A stretch of DNA of 64,000 nucleotides from Cyanobium sp. ATX 6A2 (GCF_024346355.1 NZ_JAGQCU010000014.1:1-64000); one strand, 5' to 3'; positions 46,777 through 57,152 are shown, counted from the stretch's first letter. Notes: generated by a model not told the origin, from the letters alone. Made by a program: numbers and translations.

Positions 46777-46818
46777 CTGCGTAGTTTATCGGGGTTGATG
46801 CTCGCCTCATCGGCAGCC
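46777..46818. promoter_or_regulatory. Divergent promoter gap between B2 and B1 genes
   Basis: Only 42 bp separate the start codons of the minus-strand B2-cyclase-precursor operon and the plus-strand B1 gene. Both promoters must lie here or overlap the coding starts; I cannot name boxes. Confidence 0.4.
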
Positions 46819-47157
46819 ATGTCCACAAACCCCAAGACAGACGCGGCCCCAGACCAAGCGGCAGCCCCGGAGCCGCTCACGCTTGCGGCCCGCCTCACGG
46901 TGCCCGCCGAGGTGATGGACCGCAGCGTGGGGGATGAAACGGTGATCCTGCACCTGGCCACGGGCACCTACTACGGCCTGGATCCGGTGGGAGCACGGAT
47001 CTGGGAGCTGATCGGCGCCGGGCAGTCCCTGGCCGACATCCGCGATCAGATGCTGCAGGAGTATGCGGTGGAGGCTGAGCAGCTCGAAGCGGATCTGCTC
47101 AAGCTGGTGCACGACCTGCTCGCCCAGGGCCTGGTGGGGATCGACGCTGAGGCGTGA
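46819..47157 (+). CDS. Lasso B1 protein (PqqD-type leader recognition)
   Basis: A 112-residue PqqD-like protein. The core VGDETVILHLATGTYYGLDP then IWELIGAGQSLADIRDQMLQ and LVHDLLAQGLV matches PqqD/RRE proteins that bind the lasso leader and deliver it to B2. Translation starts at the ATG at 46819, or 46798. It stands alone on the plus strand, divergent from B2 and convergent with the nucleotidyltransferase-family gene. Confidence 0.88.
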   Translation: MSTNPKTDAAPDQAAAPEPLTLAARLTVPAEVMDRSVGDETVILHLATGTYYGLDPVGARIWELIGAGQSLADIRDQMLQEYAVEAEQLEADLLKLVHDLLAQGLVGIDAEA

Positions 47158-47167
47158 GCGAGGAGCT

Positions 47168-48253
47168 TCAGCGTTGCCGGCGCACACGCTCGCGCCATCC
47201 CTCAACACCACGCCGGATGTAGAGCCAGGGCAGCCCCCAGCTGCTGGCGTCTGGGTATTTGCTCAGCATGTAGCGCCTGGACGGCACGATCTGGCCCCGC
47301 AGGTAGCGGAGGCGTGCCCTCCAGCCCTGCATCCCCCGCAGGATCAGGATCTGGGCGGCCAGCGGCCGGCCATCGATGCGGGTGATCGCGCTGCGCCACT
47401 GGTCTTGTCCGGCCTGGTGCAGTTCGGCGAGCACGGCCGGGGGGATGCCGGTGTGAAAGCGGGTGTTGGCACGCTCGAGAAAGGCGCCCACAACGCCAGC
47501 CACCTCCAGATCGATCGCTCGGGCCACGGCGCTCCGCCTGTCGGCAGCGTTCATCCGCTGCCAGAGCAGGTCGCCATCCAGCAGCCACTGGGCCGGCCGG
47601 TCGCCTTCATCGTGGTGGGCGAAATAGTGCAGCGCTGAGTGCAACAAGGCGTCCACGGGGCCGAGGCCAAAGGTGTGGTGGCCGGCGATCGTGATGGCCT
47701 GGCGCCGGCGCCAGAGGGCCTCGAAGCTGAACAGGGGTGCGAAGGCCGGATGGCTGAACAGGTGCCAGTGCAGATCGATCAGCACCGGATGTCGGTGGAT
47801 GGAGCCCTGCCAGCCATCCTGCGCCTCCATGGTGAGCACCATCGGAGCCCGGTTGGGCGTCAAGCCAAGGCGCTCCAGCACCGCCTGGGCCGCCTGGCGC
47901 TGGTGGGGGGCCACCAGCAGATCGGTGTCGCTGCGCAGACGCTGGGCCTGGGTGTCGTACACCGTGTGGGCCAGCAGGGTGCCCTTCAGCACCAGCACCC
48001 GCAGGCCGGCCCGCTCGAGGGCCTCGATCACCACCCGGTCCGCCGCCGGGTGATTGCCGCCCTGGTGCTCAGCCCCACCCCAGGCTGCCAGGTCTGCCAG
48101 CTCCGGGGGCACCAGCCCACGGCGTTCCAGGATCGGCAGGGCCGGCAGCAGCCGGTCGCCGGCCAGCTGGGTGAGTTCCCCGATCAGGCGAGCAGCCTGC
48201 GATGGCGTCGCGGCGTTCAGAGCACCAAGGCCTGGATTGAGCCCCATGAGCAT
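47168..48253 (-). CDS. Nucleotidyltransferase-family (NTP_transf_5-like) protein
   Basis: A 361-residue protein. VLVLKGTLLAHTVYDTQAQR then LRSDTDLLVA fits the NTP_transf_5 fold: Gly-rich loop, then a metal-binding Asp-x-Asp. Family members are repeatedly found in lasso and other RiPP clusters, where some modify the product by adding nucleotides, but the function of most is unproven. It is convergent with the B1 gene (10 bp apart). Start chosen at Met 48253 or 48247. Confidence 0.8.
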   Translation of the reverse strand: MLMGLNPGLGALNAATPSQAARLIGELTQLAGDRLLPALPILERRGLVPPELADLAAWGGAEHQGGNHPAADRVVIEALERAGLRVLVLKGTLLAHTVYDTQAQRLRSDTDLLVAPHQRQAAQAVLERLGLTPNRAPMVLTMEAQDGWQGSIHRHPVLIDLHWHLFSHPAFAPLFSFEALWRRRQAITIAGHHTFGLGPVDALLHSALHYFAHHDEGDRPAQWLLDGDLLWQRMNAADRRSAVARAIDLEVAGVVGAFLERANTRFHTGIPPAVLAELHQAGQDQWRSAITRIDGRPLAAQILILRGMQGWRARLRYLRGQIVPSRRYMLSKYPDASSWGLPWLYIRRGVEGWRERVRRQR

Positions 48254-48285
48254 GGCCGATCCACCCACACCGCGCCCCAATCAGC

Positions 48286-48368
48286 CTGCACTGCTGCTTG
48301 AATCGGGCAGCACTGAGACGCTGGAGCCCCGCTCGCGTCCGGGGCGGCTGCCACGGTTGTGGTGTGCC
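48286..48368. repeat. Dispersed intergenic repeat, copy C (partial)
   Basis: CTGCTTGAATCG...GAGACGCTGGAGCCCCGCTCGCGTCCGG matches the right-hand part of copies A and B. It lies 10 kb away, in the gap 48254-48612, upstream of the ABC transporter. Confidence 0.5.
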
Positions 48369-48405
48369 TGCCCATAGATGGCTTGCCACTTCCCGCGATG
48401 GAACT

Positions 48406-48416
48406 CGTGATATCAC
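48406..48416. promoter_or_regulatory. Operator-like TGATATCA copy, near ABC gene
   Basis: CGTGATATCAC shares eleven bases with operator copies 1-3, but without the left arm. The rest of the gap 48254-48612 contains repeat copy C and a C-rich stretch (CACGCCCACGCCCACGAC and similar), with no other gene seen. Confidence 0.35.
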
Positions 48417-48612
48417 CAAGGGGTTGGGGGCTGTAGACCCTGGGCTGCAGGGGCTTCGGCACCATGCCGGGCAGTTTGAGCCGTTCGCCTGGTGACCTTG
48501 GCCGAGCCGCGCCCGTCACGCCCACGCCCACGACTCCGCCCTTGCCCCACATGCCCATGCCCGCACCGCACCGCACCAGCAGCCACCCGCGGCTGCAGGA
48601 GGACGCCCCGGT

Positions 48613-50520
48613 TTGACCGTGAAGCCTTTGCCCGCCACTCCCCTGCGCCGGCTCTTGACGCGCCTGTTCGGGCCGATGCTGGACCCGTGGCTGAGCCAGC
48701 AGCCCGCGGCGCGCCTGATCCGGGGCACGGCCCGACAGCAGTGGCGGCTGATCGCCGTGAACCTGGCCAGCGGCGTGGTGGAGGCCTTCAGCGAGGGGGC
48801 CACGCTGGCGGTGATCTTCCTGGCGGTGGAGGTGCTCTCGGCGCCGGTGGGCCAGGCGTTCAACTGGGCCAGCAACCCGATCGTGAGCCGCTGGCCGGCG
48901 GCGGCGGCCTGGCTGAACGGACTGCCGGCCACCCAGGTGTTCATGAGCCTGCTGGCGCTGGCGCTGCTGCTGCAGGCGCTGCAGAGCGCCAGCCGCTTTC
49001 TCAACCTGGTGAGCGTGAGCTACTTCGCCGCTCGCTGCAGGGCGTTGGTGACGGCGCGCATCCACAGCCAGGTGCTGCGCTGGAGCTATCCCTGCGCCAG
49101 CGGCTACAAGGTGGGCGACCTCAGCGACTACGCCGCCCAGGGCCCGGAGGCACTGCGCATCCAGGTGGAGAGGAGCGCCGGCCTGGTGGTGGGGCTGCTG
49201 CTGAGCACCACCTATCTGGTGGTGCTGGTGGGGCTGTCGCCCTGGCTGCTGCTGGCGGCGGCCGTGCTGGCGCTGGTGATCGTGCTGGTGCAGAAGCGAC
49301 TGCTGCCCCGCATCCGGGCCGGTTCGCGGGCGGTGGCCCAGATCCAGGCGGCGATCAGCGCCCGGGTGACGGAAGACTTCCAGGGCCTGCGGCTGCTGCA
49401 CAGCAGCGGCCAGCTGGAGGCAGCCGATACCCAGCTGCAGCAGCGCATGGGTGATCTGGAGCAGGCCCTGCGGGGCCAGGGCCGGCGGCTCTCGGTGGTG
49501 CAGCCCCTGGCCGGCTTCCTGCCGGTGCTGGCGATGGTGCTGATCGCGGCGCTGAGCCTGGCGCTGTTCGGGGGCAGAAGCACCGGCGTGCTGCCGAGCC
49601 TGGTGACGTTCGTGCTGGCGCTGCAGCGCCTGAATGTGCGCCTGGCCAGCATCGCCACCACCGTCAACGAACTGGCCGACAACAGCGGCCGGCTGGAGCG
49701 GCTCAACCAGATCCTCTCGCCGGCGGGCAAGCAGTTCCGGCGGCTGGGCGGCACGCCGTTCACGGCCCTGGAGCGCGACATCCGCTTCGAGGGGGTGGGG
49801 TTGCGCTATGCCCCCGAGCTGCCGCCGGCCTTGAGCGATGTGAGCTTCACGCTGCCGAAGGGCCGGATGCTGGCGCTGGTGGGGCCGAGCGGCGCCGGCA
49901 AGAGTTCGATCGCCGATCTGCTCACCGGGCTGTATGAACCCACGGCAGGGCGGATTCTGGTGGACGGGGTGCCGCTGGAGCAGCTGGAGCTGGCCAGCTG
50001 GCAGCAGCGGCTGGGGGTGGTGAGCCAGGACACGTTTCTGTTCAATGCCACCATCGCCGAGAACATCGCCTTCGGCACGCCGGGGGCCACGCCGGAGCAG
50101 ATCGCGGCGGCATGTGCGGCGGCCCAGGCGGCGGGGTTCATCGAGGGCCTGCCGCAGGGCTACGCCACGCTGGTGGGGGAGCGGGGCTTCCGGCTAAGCG
50201 GCGGGCAGCGGCAGCGGCTGAGCCTGGCGCGGGCGATCCTGCGGGATCCGGAGTTGCTGATCCTGGATGAGGCCACCAGCGCCCTGGATTCCCAGAGCGA
50301 ACGGCTGGTGCAGGAGGCGATCGAGCGCTTCGAGCGCAACCACACGGTGCTGGTGATCGCCCACCGGTTGAGCACGATCGTGAGGGCCGATGAACTCCTG
50401 GTGCTGGATGGCGGCCAGGTGGTGCAGCGCGGCCGCCACAACACCCTGCTGGCCGAAGCCGGGCTCTATGGGCAGCTGTGGCGGCAGCAGGCAGAGGCGA
50501 CTCTGCCGGTGCCTTCCTGA
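48613..50520 (+). CDS. ABC exporter (MsbA-type), candidate lasso-peptide transporter
   Basis: A 635-residue half-transporter. Six membrane segments fill residues ~40-340; then Walker [10 protein letters not shown], signature [18 protein letters not shown], Walker [14 protein letters not shown] and H-loop IAHRLSTIV are all normal. In lasso clusters a D-type ABC protein exports and gives self-immunity. TTG (48613) or GTG (48619) is the start. Compared with the divergent ABC protein at 39.3 kb, this is the better candidate exporter, but it is followed directly by polysaccharide genes and could instead flip lipid-linked sugars. Confidence 0.9.
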   Translation: MTVKPLPATPLRRLLTRLFGPMLDPWLSQQPAARLIRGTARQQWRLIAVNLASGVVEAFSEGATLAVIFLAVEVLSAPVGQAFNWASNPIVSRWPAAAAWLNGLPATQVFMSLLALALLLQALQSASRFLNLVSVSYFAARCRALVTARIHSQVLRWSYPCASGYKVGDLSDYAAQGPEALRIQVERSAGLVVGLLLSTTYLVVLVGLSPWLLLAAAVLALVIVLVQKRLLPRIRAGSRAVAQIQAAISARVTEDFQGLRLLHSSGQLEAADTQLQQRMGDLEQALRGQGRRLSVVQPLAGFLPVLAMVLIAALSLALFGGRSTGVLPSLVTFVLALQRLNVRLASIATTVNELADNSGRLERLNQILSPAGKQFRRLGGTPFTALERDIRFEGVGLRYAPELPPALSDVSFTLPKGRMLALVGPSGAGKSSIADLLTGLYEPTAGRILVDGVPLEQLELASWQQRLGVVSQDTFLFNATIAENIAFGTPGATPEQIAAACAAAQAAGFIEGLPQGYATLVGERGFRLSGGQRQRLSLARAILRDPELLILDEATSALDSQSERLVQEAIERFERNHTVLVIAHRLSTIVRADELLVLDGGQVVQRGRHNTLLAEAGLYGQLWRQQAEATLPVPS

Positions 50521-50543
50521 CTTCTGATTCTTCCCTTGCCTTG

Positions 50544-51605
50544 ATGAACAAGCTCCTGGTCACCGGTTCCTCGGGCCTGATCGGCTCGGAGGTGTGCAGC
50601 CATTTCGCCGCGCTCGGCTGGCAGGTGTTCGGGCTCGACAACAACCAGCGGGCGGTGTTCTTCGGCGACGCCGGCGACACGCGCTGGAACCAGCGGCGCC
50701 TGCAGGAGCAGCTCGGTGATCGCTTCGTGCATCAGGAGCTCGACATCCGAAACCGCGCCGGCGTGCTGGCGATGATGGAGGAGCTGAGGCCCGATGCCAT
50801 CGTGCACACGGCGGCCCAGCCCTCGCACGACCGGGCCGCTGCGATCCCGTTCGACGACTTCGACACCAACGCGGTGGGCACCCTCAACCTGCTGGAGGCG
50901 GTGCGGCGCAGCTGCCCGGAGAGCCCCTTCGTGCACCTCTCCACCAACAAGGTGTATGGCGATCGGCCCAACACCCTTGCCTTGCAGGAGCTGGACACCC
51001 GCTGGGACTACGCCGATCCGGCCTACGTCGATGGCATCGATGAGAGCTTCTCCATCGATCAGAGCAAGCACTCGTTGTTCGGTGCCTCCAAGGTGGCGGC
51101 CGATGTGATGGTGCAGGAATACGGCCGTTACTTCGGCATCCCCAGCTGTTGCCTGCGGGGGGGCTGCCTCACCGGGCCCAACCATTCAGGGGTGGAGCTG
51201 CACGGGTTCTTGAGCTATCTGGTGAAGTGCAACCTGGAAGGGCGGCTCTACACGGTGTTCGGCTACAAGGGCAAGCAGGTGCGTGACAACATCCACTCCC
51301 ACGATGTGGCGCGCTTCATCGAGGCTTTTCTGGGCGCGCCACGGGTGGCTGAGGTGTACAACCTGGGTGGGGGCCGCGCCAACTCCTGCTCGATCCTGGA
51401 AGCCTTCCAGATTGCTGAGCAGCATTCCGGCAAGGCCCAGGTGTATGAGTATGTGGATGAAAACCGGATCGGCGATCACATCTGCTACATCAGTGATCTC
51501 AGCAAGATGCGTGGCCACTATCCCGGCTGGGGTATCTCCATCTCTCTTGGTGAAACAATTGGGCAGATCGTGCGCAGCTGGCAGACACGGGAGATGATGT
51601 CTTGA
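50544..51605 (+). CDS. NAD-dependent epimerase, CDP-paratose/tyvelose-epimerase-like
   Basis: A 353-residue extended short-chain dehydrogenase. The N-terminus is [19 protein letters not shown] (NAD-binding), catalytic region [11 protein letters not shown] and the YxxxK-like [15 protein letters not shown] (here the Tyr is replaced in the SKHSLFG variant typical of Tyv-like enzymes). It makes an activated sugar for surface polysaccharide. The stop overlaps the next gene's ATG, so they form an operon with the ABC gene 24 bp upstream. Confidence 0.85.
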   Translation: MNKLLVTGSSGLIGSEVCSHFAALGWQVFGLDNNQRAVFFGDAGDTRWNQRRLQEQLGDRFVHQELDIRNRAGVLAMMEELRPDAIVHTAAQPSHDRAAAIPFDDFDTNAVGTLNLLEAVRRSCPESPFVHLSTNKVYGDRPNTLALQELDTRWDYADPAYVDGIDESFSIDQSKHSLFGASKVAADVMVQEYGRYFGIPSCCLRGGCLTGPNHSGVELHGFLSYLVKCNLEGRLYTVFGYKGKQVRDNIHSHDVARFIEAFLGAPRVAEVYNLGGGRANSCSILEAFQIAEQHSGKAQVYEYVDENRIGDHICYISDLSKMRGHYPGWGISISLGETIGQIVRSWQTREMMS

Positions 51606-52675
51606 TGCGGATCCTGATCACCGGTGCCTGCGGCTTCGTGGGGTCCGAGGTGGCCCTGGCGCTGCAGGAGCACCTGAGCGGCGTAGCGATCACCGGCCTT
51701 GACAACCTCAGTCGTCGGGGCAGCTGGCGCAACCTAGAGCGCCTGGAGCAACGGGGCATCCGCGTGCTCCATGGCGACATCCGCCAGGCAGCCGACCTGG
51801 AGGGCCTAGAGCCGCATGATTGGTTGATTGATGCAGCCGCCAACCCGAGCGTGCTGGCGGGAGTGGATGGCAAGGCCAGCAGCCGGCAGCTGGTGGAGCA
51901 CAACCTGCTGGGAACCGTGCAAATGCTGGAGGCCTGCAAGCGCTGGGGGGCGGGCTTCGTGCTGCTCTCCACCAGCCGGGTGTATTCAATCCCTCCCCTG
52001 GCGGCCATGGACGTGAAGACACGCCATGGGGCGTTTACGCCCACACCCTACGCAGTGGCCGCCACACCGGGCTTGAGCGAGGCAGGCATCAGTGAAGCCT
52101 TCTCAACCGCCGCGCCGGTGTCGCTCTACGGCGCCACCAAGCTGGCATCAGAGGCTCTGGCGCTGGAATACGGCGAGGCGTTCGGGTTGCCGGTGTGGAT
52201 CAACCGCTGCGGCGTGCTGGCGGGAGCTGGGCAGTTCGGCAAGGCGGATCAGGGGATCTTTGCCTATTGGCTGCACAGCTGGCGGGAGCAGCGGCCACTC
52301 CGGTACATCGGTTTTGATGGGCAGGGCCATCAGGTTCGCGATTGTCTACATCCGCAAGATCTGGCACGGCTGTTGGCGCTCCAGGTGCAGGCCGGCGACG
52401 ATCAACGCAAACCACGCCTGCTTAACGTTGCGGGTGGCATTGAGACTGCTTGTTCACTGCAACAGTTGAGCTGCTGGTGCAGCGAGCGCTGGGGAGTACG
52501 GGCTGTGGCTCAGAGCCCAGAGCCCCGCCCCTACGACCTGCCCTGGGTGGTGCTGGATCAAAGGGCCTGCCGAGACGCGTGGGGCTGGCAGCCCCAGATT
52601 AGTCGCGAACTAGTGCTCGAAGAGATCGCTGTTTTTGCCGATGGCAATCCCAACTGGATTGCTCTTTCTGCATGA
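51605..52675 (+). CDS. NAD-dependent epimerase/dehydratase
   Basis: A 356-residue extended short-chain dehydrogenase starting [20 protein letters not shown]. The catalytic area shows VLLSTSRVYSIPPL and SLYGATKLASEALALEYGE with the YxxxK pair. It resembles nucleotide-sugar epimerases of the CDP-paratose type; the partner enzyme upstream is similar, so the two may act in sequence on one sugar. It overlaps the previous gene by one base. Confidence 0.85.
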   Translation: MRILITGACGFVGSEVALALQEHLSGVAITGLDNLSRRGSWRNLERLEQRGIRVLHGDIRQAADLEGLEPHDWLIDAAANPSVLAGVDGKASSRQLVEHNLLGTVQMLEACKRWGAGFVLLSTSRVYSIPPLAAMDVKTRHGAFTPTPYAVAATPGLSEAGISEAFSTAAPVSLYGATKLASEALALEYGEAFGLPVWINRCGVLAGAGQFGKADQGIFAYWLHSWREQRPLRYIGFDGQGHQVRDCLHPQDLARLLALQVQAGDDQRKPRLLNVAGGIETACSLQQLSCWCSERWGVRAVAQSPEPRPYDLPWVVLDQRACRDAWGWQPQISRELVLEEIAVFADGNPNWIALSA

Positions 52676-53198
52676 CCATATTCCCGGCACTGAGCCCAGC
52701 TACTCTGCATACTCGGTTCGATCAATTGACAGGCCATGACCACGCGACGACTGCTGGTAGTAAGCAAAGTTGAACGGATGGCCGAGATATTGACAAGTGG
52801 AATTATGATATATTGATTCTACTCGCAATCAGCGGGCTCTTGTTCGACTATAGCACGTTACTATGGCTGGAATTGTAGATTACCACCTGGCAGCAGTTTC
52901 GGGGTCAGGAAACTGGGATCACCCACCTAATCCCTGAGGAGGAGATGACGGCTTTTGCATACCCCAATTTTATGGTACATTTAAGGCAGCGACAAGATCA
53001 TTACTCGCTGTCTTCAATTGTAGACTTTTTCAAGCGATGCATCACGATAATTGAGATTAGAACTTATGACCAAGAGCAGGGCATTATAACTTGCGAGATC
53101 TTGAATTGAAGCAGGAAATGCAATGCCACTTCTGAACTCCTAATGGATGACACACCTCCCCTTGCCTCTGGGCGACGTTCACTTCATCTCCAACCTGT
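52676..53198. other. AT-rich gap with possible decayed gene pieces
   Basis: 523 bp of markedly lower GC than the left side, marking the entry to the transferred polysaccharide island. Short open pieces occur (MTTRRLLVVSKVERMAEIL at 52737, then DKWNYDILILLAISG in another frame), suggesting remnants of a glycosyltransferase-type gene, but nothing long enough to name. Confidence 0.4.
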
Positions 53199-54182
53199 AT
53201 GAAATACATCGGAAGATATGCTTGCAGTACATCTACGAGCAGAATACTGCCGGGCTTAAGCGAGAAATATCCAACACTTTCATACCTCAAAGAGGACATA
53301 TCAGGCGAGCCAGCCTCCGCTTTGATGTATGAGAAGCTTCTAGATTGTAAGCCATGCCTAATTGCGAAGATTGGCTCAAATGAGCTTGGATGCGTAGCCA
53401 CATATATCTCGGTCCTACGCCGCAGAAATTTCTATGATTATGTTGGGCAAAGATATTTGCGATTCTGCCATCGGCGATTCTGGCGGCTTGATTGGAACCA
53501 TGATCTCGCCTATCGGATGGAATATCAGGCTGGGTTCTTTTCATCGGCGACATCCAATCTAGAATTATGTGCCGCCTTGCATGTAAATGCGATCAAGGAC
53601 GTTGATATCTATGGTTCTTGGAGGCATGAAGAGGGATATTTTCCCCACCTGTTTCGTAATGCGACGATCGTTCCACTAAACGATTTGGCCCCTTTCAGGC
53701 ATCTAAACCCTTGGAGCAGTGCACTGCAAGGCCAAAAGGTTCTTGTTGTTCACCCTTTCTCAGAATCAATACTAAGAAACTATCGAGAACGGAGAGAAGT
53801 TCTATGGGATCATCCTGACATCCTTCCAGATATGGACCTCAAGGTCGTCAAATCTATTCAGACAAGTGGAGGAGCCTTTAGACCTCATCAAGACTGGATT
53901 TCTTGCCTCCGAACCATGGAGGATAAAATAGCTCGTACTGATTTTGAGGTTGCAATAATTGGCGCTGGTGCATATAGTCTTCCCTTGGGAATGCACGTGA
54001 AGCGTCTAGGCAAGAAGGCTGTTGTGCTGGGCGGGCTAACACAGATAATGTTTGGGGTATGGGGATCGCGCTGGGATACTGACAGCGACCTTGTTAAGAG
54101 AAAGAATAGATGGTGGACGAGGCCACTTCCTTCTGAGAGGCCACCTAGGGTAGATCTTGTTGAGAATGCTTGCTACTGGTAA
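53199..54182 (+). CDS. Hypothetical protein, GT-D-fold-like, polysaccharide locus
   Basis: A 327-residue soluble protein of low GC. The segments LLDCKPCLIAKIGSNELGCV and DFEVAIIGAGAYSLPLGMHV then LGKKAVVLGGLTQIMFG resemble GT-D-type (DUF1792-like) glycosyltransferases, in which a late GxGA-x-S/L-x4-A region precedes the acceptor site. The 5' end is uncertain; Met 53322 (MYEKLLDCKPCL) is another start. Its neighbours are glycosyltransferases, supporting a role in glycan assembly. Confidence 0.55.
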   Translation: MKYIGRYACSTSTSRILPGLSEKYPTLSYLKEDISGEPASALMYEKLLDCKPCLIAKIGSNELGCVATYISVLRRRNFYDYVGQRYLRFCHRRFWRLDWNHDLAYRMEYQAGFFSSATSNLELCAALHVNAIKDVDIYGSWRHEEGYFPHLFRNATIVPLNDLAPFRHLNPWSSALQGQKVLVVHPFSESILRNYRERREVLWDHPDILPDMDLKVVKSIQTSGGAFRPHQDWISCLRTMEDKIARTDFEVAIIGAGAYSLPLGMHVKRLGKKAVVLGGLTQIMFGVWGSRWDTDSDLVKRKNRWWTRPLPSERPPRVDLVENACYW

Positions 54183-54347
54183 GCATTGCAGTCTATCTAA
54201 GAGATCCGTGATAAAACCATCTCAGTCATATCAAGAGACCCTAGCATTACGTCATATGCTTATTATTAGTCTGATCATCACTTTCGGCACATCACGCTAA
54301 CATCTGTCCTGTAATTCCTTGCTGATGTTCAGACGGATTTCAAGATT

Positions 54348-55523
54348 ATGAAACGACATAAGATACTCCTGATAACAATTGCACCGCCTGAAAATGTTCA
54401 TGGTGTGCGCATTGTCCTGTATCGCCACTTGGTTGAACATAGGACTTTTGAGATCAAGACTGCCTCATTGGCAAACAATTATTCTCAGAGTGCTATCGAT
54501 GTATCGTTAGAATATCCTTTCCTAATTCGTAAACTTCGCAATTCCCGATTTGGCCCATCAGTCGCCTCCTGGGTTAAAGACTATGAATGTCTCATCTGGT
54601 GTCGACGGGCGCACAGGCAGCTTGATGCACTCATAGCCGATTTTCGCCCCAATGCCATCATGTTCCTTGCTGACAACTCACTGGGCGAAATTGCGTTAAG
54701 ATTAGCACGGCAACATAGTCTTCCCACAATTGGTCTTTTTCTCGACTGGATTCCTATTATGAAGGGCTACTATGGCCATGCCTGGTCAGTTTCATACCTT
54801 AATGGGAGGTTCCGCCGTCAATATAACCAATGTGATCTAGCCTTCTGCACGAGTGATGGAATGATAGAAGAACTCGGTCCACATCATAATTCTCATGTGC
54901 TTTATCCAATTGGCGGCAAGCATCGTATTCCGCCCAGGCGACGAAGCTATAATAATAAGAAGTTTCGTCTGGTCTACGTTGGTTCGGTGGAGAACTTCTA
55001 TGGACGTATGCTGTGTTCCTTGATTCGTAAGTCTCGCGAATTCCCAAATCTAGAAATTCGAATCGTTGGCCCGAACGCCGACTGGCCTTCAGATGATCTT
55101 GATTATGCCAGAAGAGAGGGCATCTATCTGGGCTTCAAGCCACCGGAGAAAGCAGCCCAGGAACTCGCGGATGCAGACGCCTGCCTTGTGGTGATGAGTT
55201 TTGAGCAGGAATATGAGCTCTTCATGCGGACTAGCTTCACAACCAAGTTTCTTGACTACGCGGCTTTCGGTAAGCCAGTAATCCTATGGGGGCCGGACTA
55301 CTGCACCCCATCCAGGCTCGCCACCCAACAAAATGCCGCAGTTGTCATCGACAAACAAAACCCAGAAGCGGTGCTCATGTCTATCGACAGCTTACGAGAC
55401 GACCCTGAAAAGATAAATCTTTATGCTTCAGCATCGAGACGCCTGCATAGAACAATATTCAACCCAGATCGCTTGCAAACTATCTTTGTCGATGAGATCA
55501 CAAAGATGATTGATGAGCGATGA
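54348..55523 (+). CDS. Glycosyltransferase (GT-B fold, GT4-like)
   Basis: A 391-residue cytoplasmic glycosyltransferase. The C-terminal half has [45 protein letters not shown] and [15 protein letters not shown], the usual nucleotide-sugar side of GT-B enzymes. Sugar unknown. Low GC and AT-rich flanks mark the transferred island. It overlaps the next gene by four bases. Confidence 0.78.
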   Translation: MKRHKILLITIAPPENVHGVRIVLYRHLVEHRTFEIKTASLANNYSQSAIDVSLEYPFLIRKLRNSRFGPSVASWVKDYECLIWCRRAHRQLDALIADFRPNAIMFLADNSLGEIALRLARQHSLPTIGLFLDWIPIMKGYYGHAWSVSYLNGRFRRQYNQCDLAFCTSDGMIEELGPHHNSHVLYPIGGKHRIPPRRRSYNNKKFRLVYVGSVENFYGRMLCSLIRKSREFPNLEIRIVGPNADWPSDDLDYARREGIYLGFKPPEKAAQELADADACLVVMSFEQEYELFMRTSFTTKFLDYAAFGKPVILWGPDYCTPSRLATQQNAAVVIDKQNPEAVLMSIDSLRDDPEKINLYASASRRLHRTIFNPDRLQTIFVDEITKMIDER

Positions 55524-56182
55524 GAGAAAGGAAACTTAGCATACTAAAGCGCCTAGCCCTAAGGGCCCTTCAATGGGTGCTCTCGGACGTGGATCTATCT
55601 AATACCCATTCAATCAATCCTCTATTGTATCAAAGATGCTACTTTGGCCGTCTCCTGGCGCCACCTTATCGACATCCGCAGGTTCGAATCGGAGCTTATA
55701 CCTATGGCTTTAGAAGAGAAACCTTCTTTGCGTATCATCCCAGTGATTATGTCGAAGTTGGGAAGTTCTGCAGCATTGCAGATGGTGTAAGATTCGTTTT
55801 TGGAGAGCATCAAACTGATAATGTAGCGTCGTATCCCCTCAGAGCTCTATGCTTTGGCCATGAACCACATGCTGATAGTGGCTCCAAGGGGCCCATCAGC
55901 ATTGGAAATGACGTTTGGATTGGAGCAAATGCAATTATTCTGTCAGGAGTTAATATTGGTGACGGAGCTGTGATCGCCGCCGGTGGAGTAGTTACTTGCG
56001 CAGTACCCGCATACGCCGTTTTTGGAGGTGTTCCAGCAAGACTATTGCGCCAACGACTCCCAGCCGATCAGGTAGCTGCACTTTTGCGAATTCGCTGGTG
56101 GGATTGGCCGATTGAGAAAATCAAACATAATGCTGATCTTTTCTACGGTAGTGTAGCAGAATTTATTTCCATGCACGAGTAG
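55520..56182 (+). CDS. Hexapeptide-repeat acetyltransferase (CatB/XAT-like)
   Basis: A 220-residue left-handed beta-helix acyltransferase. Repeats of the (I/V)-G-x-x-(A/V) type occur in the C-terminal half: [20 protein letters not shown] and [20 protein letters not shown], followed by [12 protein letters not shown]. The family (XAT) transfers acetyl groups to sugars or antibiotics; here a glycan acetylation role fits. The start ATG overlaps the upstream gene. Confidence 0.85.
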   Translation: MRERKLSILKRLALRALQWVLSDVDLSNTHSINPLLYQRCYFGRLLAPPYRHPQVRIGAYTYGFRRETFFAYHPSDYVEVGKFCSIADGVRFVFGEHQTDNVASYPLRALCFGHEPHADSGSKGPISIGNDVWIGANAIILSGVNIGDGAVIAAGGVVTCAVPAYAVFGGVPARLLRQRLPADQVAALLRIRWWDWPIEKIKHNADLFYGSVAEFISMHE

Positions 56183-56213
56183 ATTAGATCTTCATGTCGA
56201 CCAAAAGAGATGC

Positions 56214-57152
56214 ATGCACCGCAAGCAAAAGTCAGTCGAACTAGTTATTCTTAACTACAATGGTCGGAAGCATTTGGAGTTTTTGCTTCCGTCTGCTGTA
56301 AGGGAATCTGAGTTGTACGGCTCTGAATGTTCTGTGGTTGTTATCGACAACCTCAGCACTGATCAGGATGTAGAATGGATTATGGAAACTTTCCCGACAG
56401 TTGAAGTCTGGATAGCCCCAAAAAATGATTTTTTATTTTCCTACAACGAATATGCTCTTCAATCACGAGCTGAGATCTTAGTTTTGCTGAATAACGACCT
56501 CGTGCTCCTTCCTAATTTTGTGGCTCCGCTTGTCAAGTATTTTGTAAATGACGATGTTTTCTCTGTCGGAGCATCCTCAATGGACTGGGATGGCGAAAAA
56601 TTCATTTCTGGCCCGGCAATCTTAATTCACCACAAAGGATCATACCGCTGGCCTTATGATTGCACAATCCAAACAGGTTGCCATACATTCTTCACCTCAG
56701 GGGGGTTTATGGCCGTTGATCGGATTAAGTTCGTCAGAATGGGAGGCTTTGATCGATTATTTTATCCTGCTTATTGCGAGGATGTCGATCTTTGTTTCCG
56801 AGCCTGGAGAAATGGATGGCGTTGTATTTTTGAACCCATGAGCATCGTGCTCCATCGGCACGGCGGTAGTTGGCAGGCTTCTAGATCCAAAGGAGTTGAA
56901 AGGCTCTTGCTCAGAAATGCCCTTCTCTTTCAATGGACGTCGCTTCCAATGAACCAACATGTTCTATCCCGCTGGTATTCTAATCTTAAAGTAATAATTG
57001 GCAGGTTGCTCTCAGGGGATTTCGAATGGGCTTTGACACTTCTTGCCACCTGGCTGGAGTATATTTCGCTCCAGCCACAGAGGACAAGGGGCCCGGCAAC
57101 CTCATCTGAGTTGAAACAAGTACTAAGGAAAATACACCAAGCCCTATACTAG
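56214..57152 (+). CDS. Family 2 glycosyltransferase
   Basis: A 312-residue GT-A enzyme of family GT2. VELVILNYNGRKHLEFLL at the N-terminus, VVVIDNLSTDQDVEWI, then LVLLNNDLVLLPNFVAPLV holds the DxD equivalent (NND), and YCEDVDLCFRAWRNGWRCIF with the ED-x-D catalytic motif. Related proteins are annotated as rhamnosyltransferases. Low GC. Confidence 0.85.
   Translation: MHRKQKSVELVILNYNGRKHLEFLLPSAVRESELYGSECSVVVIDNLSTDQDVEWIMETFPTVEVWIAPKNDFLFSYNEYALQSRAEILVLLNNDLVLLPNFVAPLVKYFVNDDVFSVGASSMDWDGEKFISGPAILIHHKGSYRWPYDCTIQTGCHTFFTSGGFMAVDRIKFVRMGGFDRLFYPAYCEDVDLCFRAWRNGWRCIFEPMSIVLHRHGGSWQASRSKGVERLLLRNALLFQWTSLPMNQHVLSRWYSNLKVIIGRLLSGDFEWALTLLATWLEYISLQPQRTRGPATSSELKQVLRKIHQALY

Noticed and set aside
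48483-48605. C-rich tandem words (CACGCCCACGCCC...) as a CRISPR or minisatellite
   Set aside because: Units are short and irregular, without conserved repeat-spacer structure.
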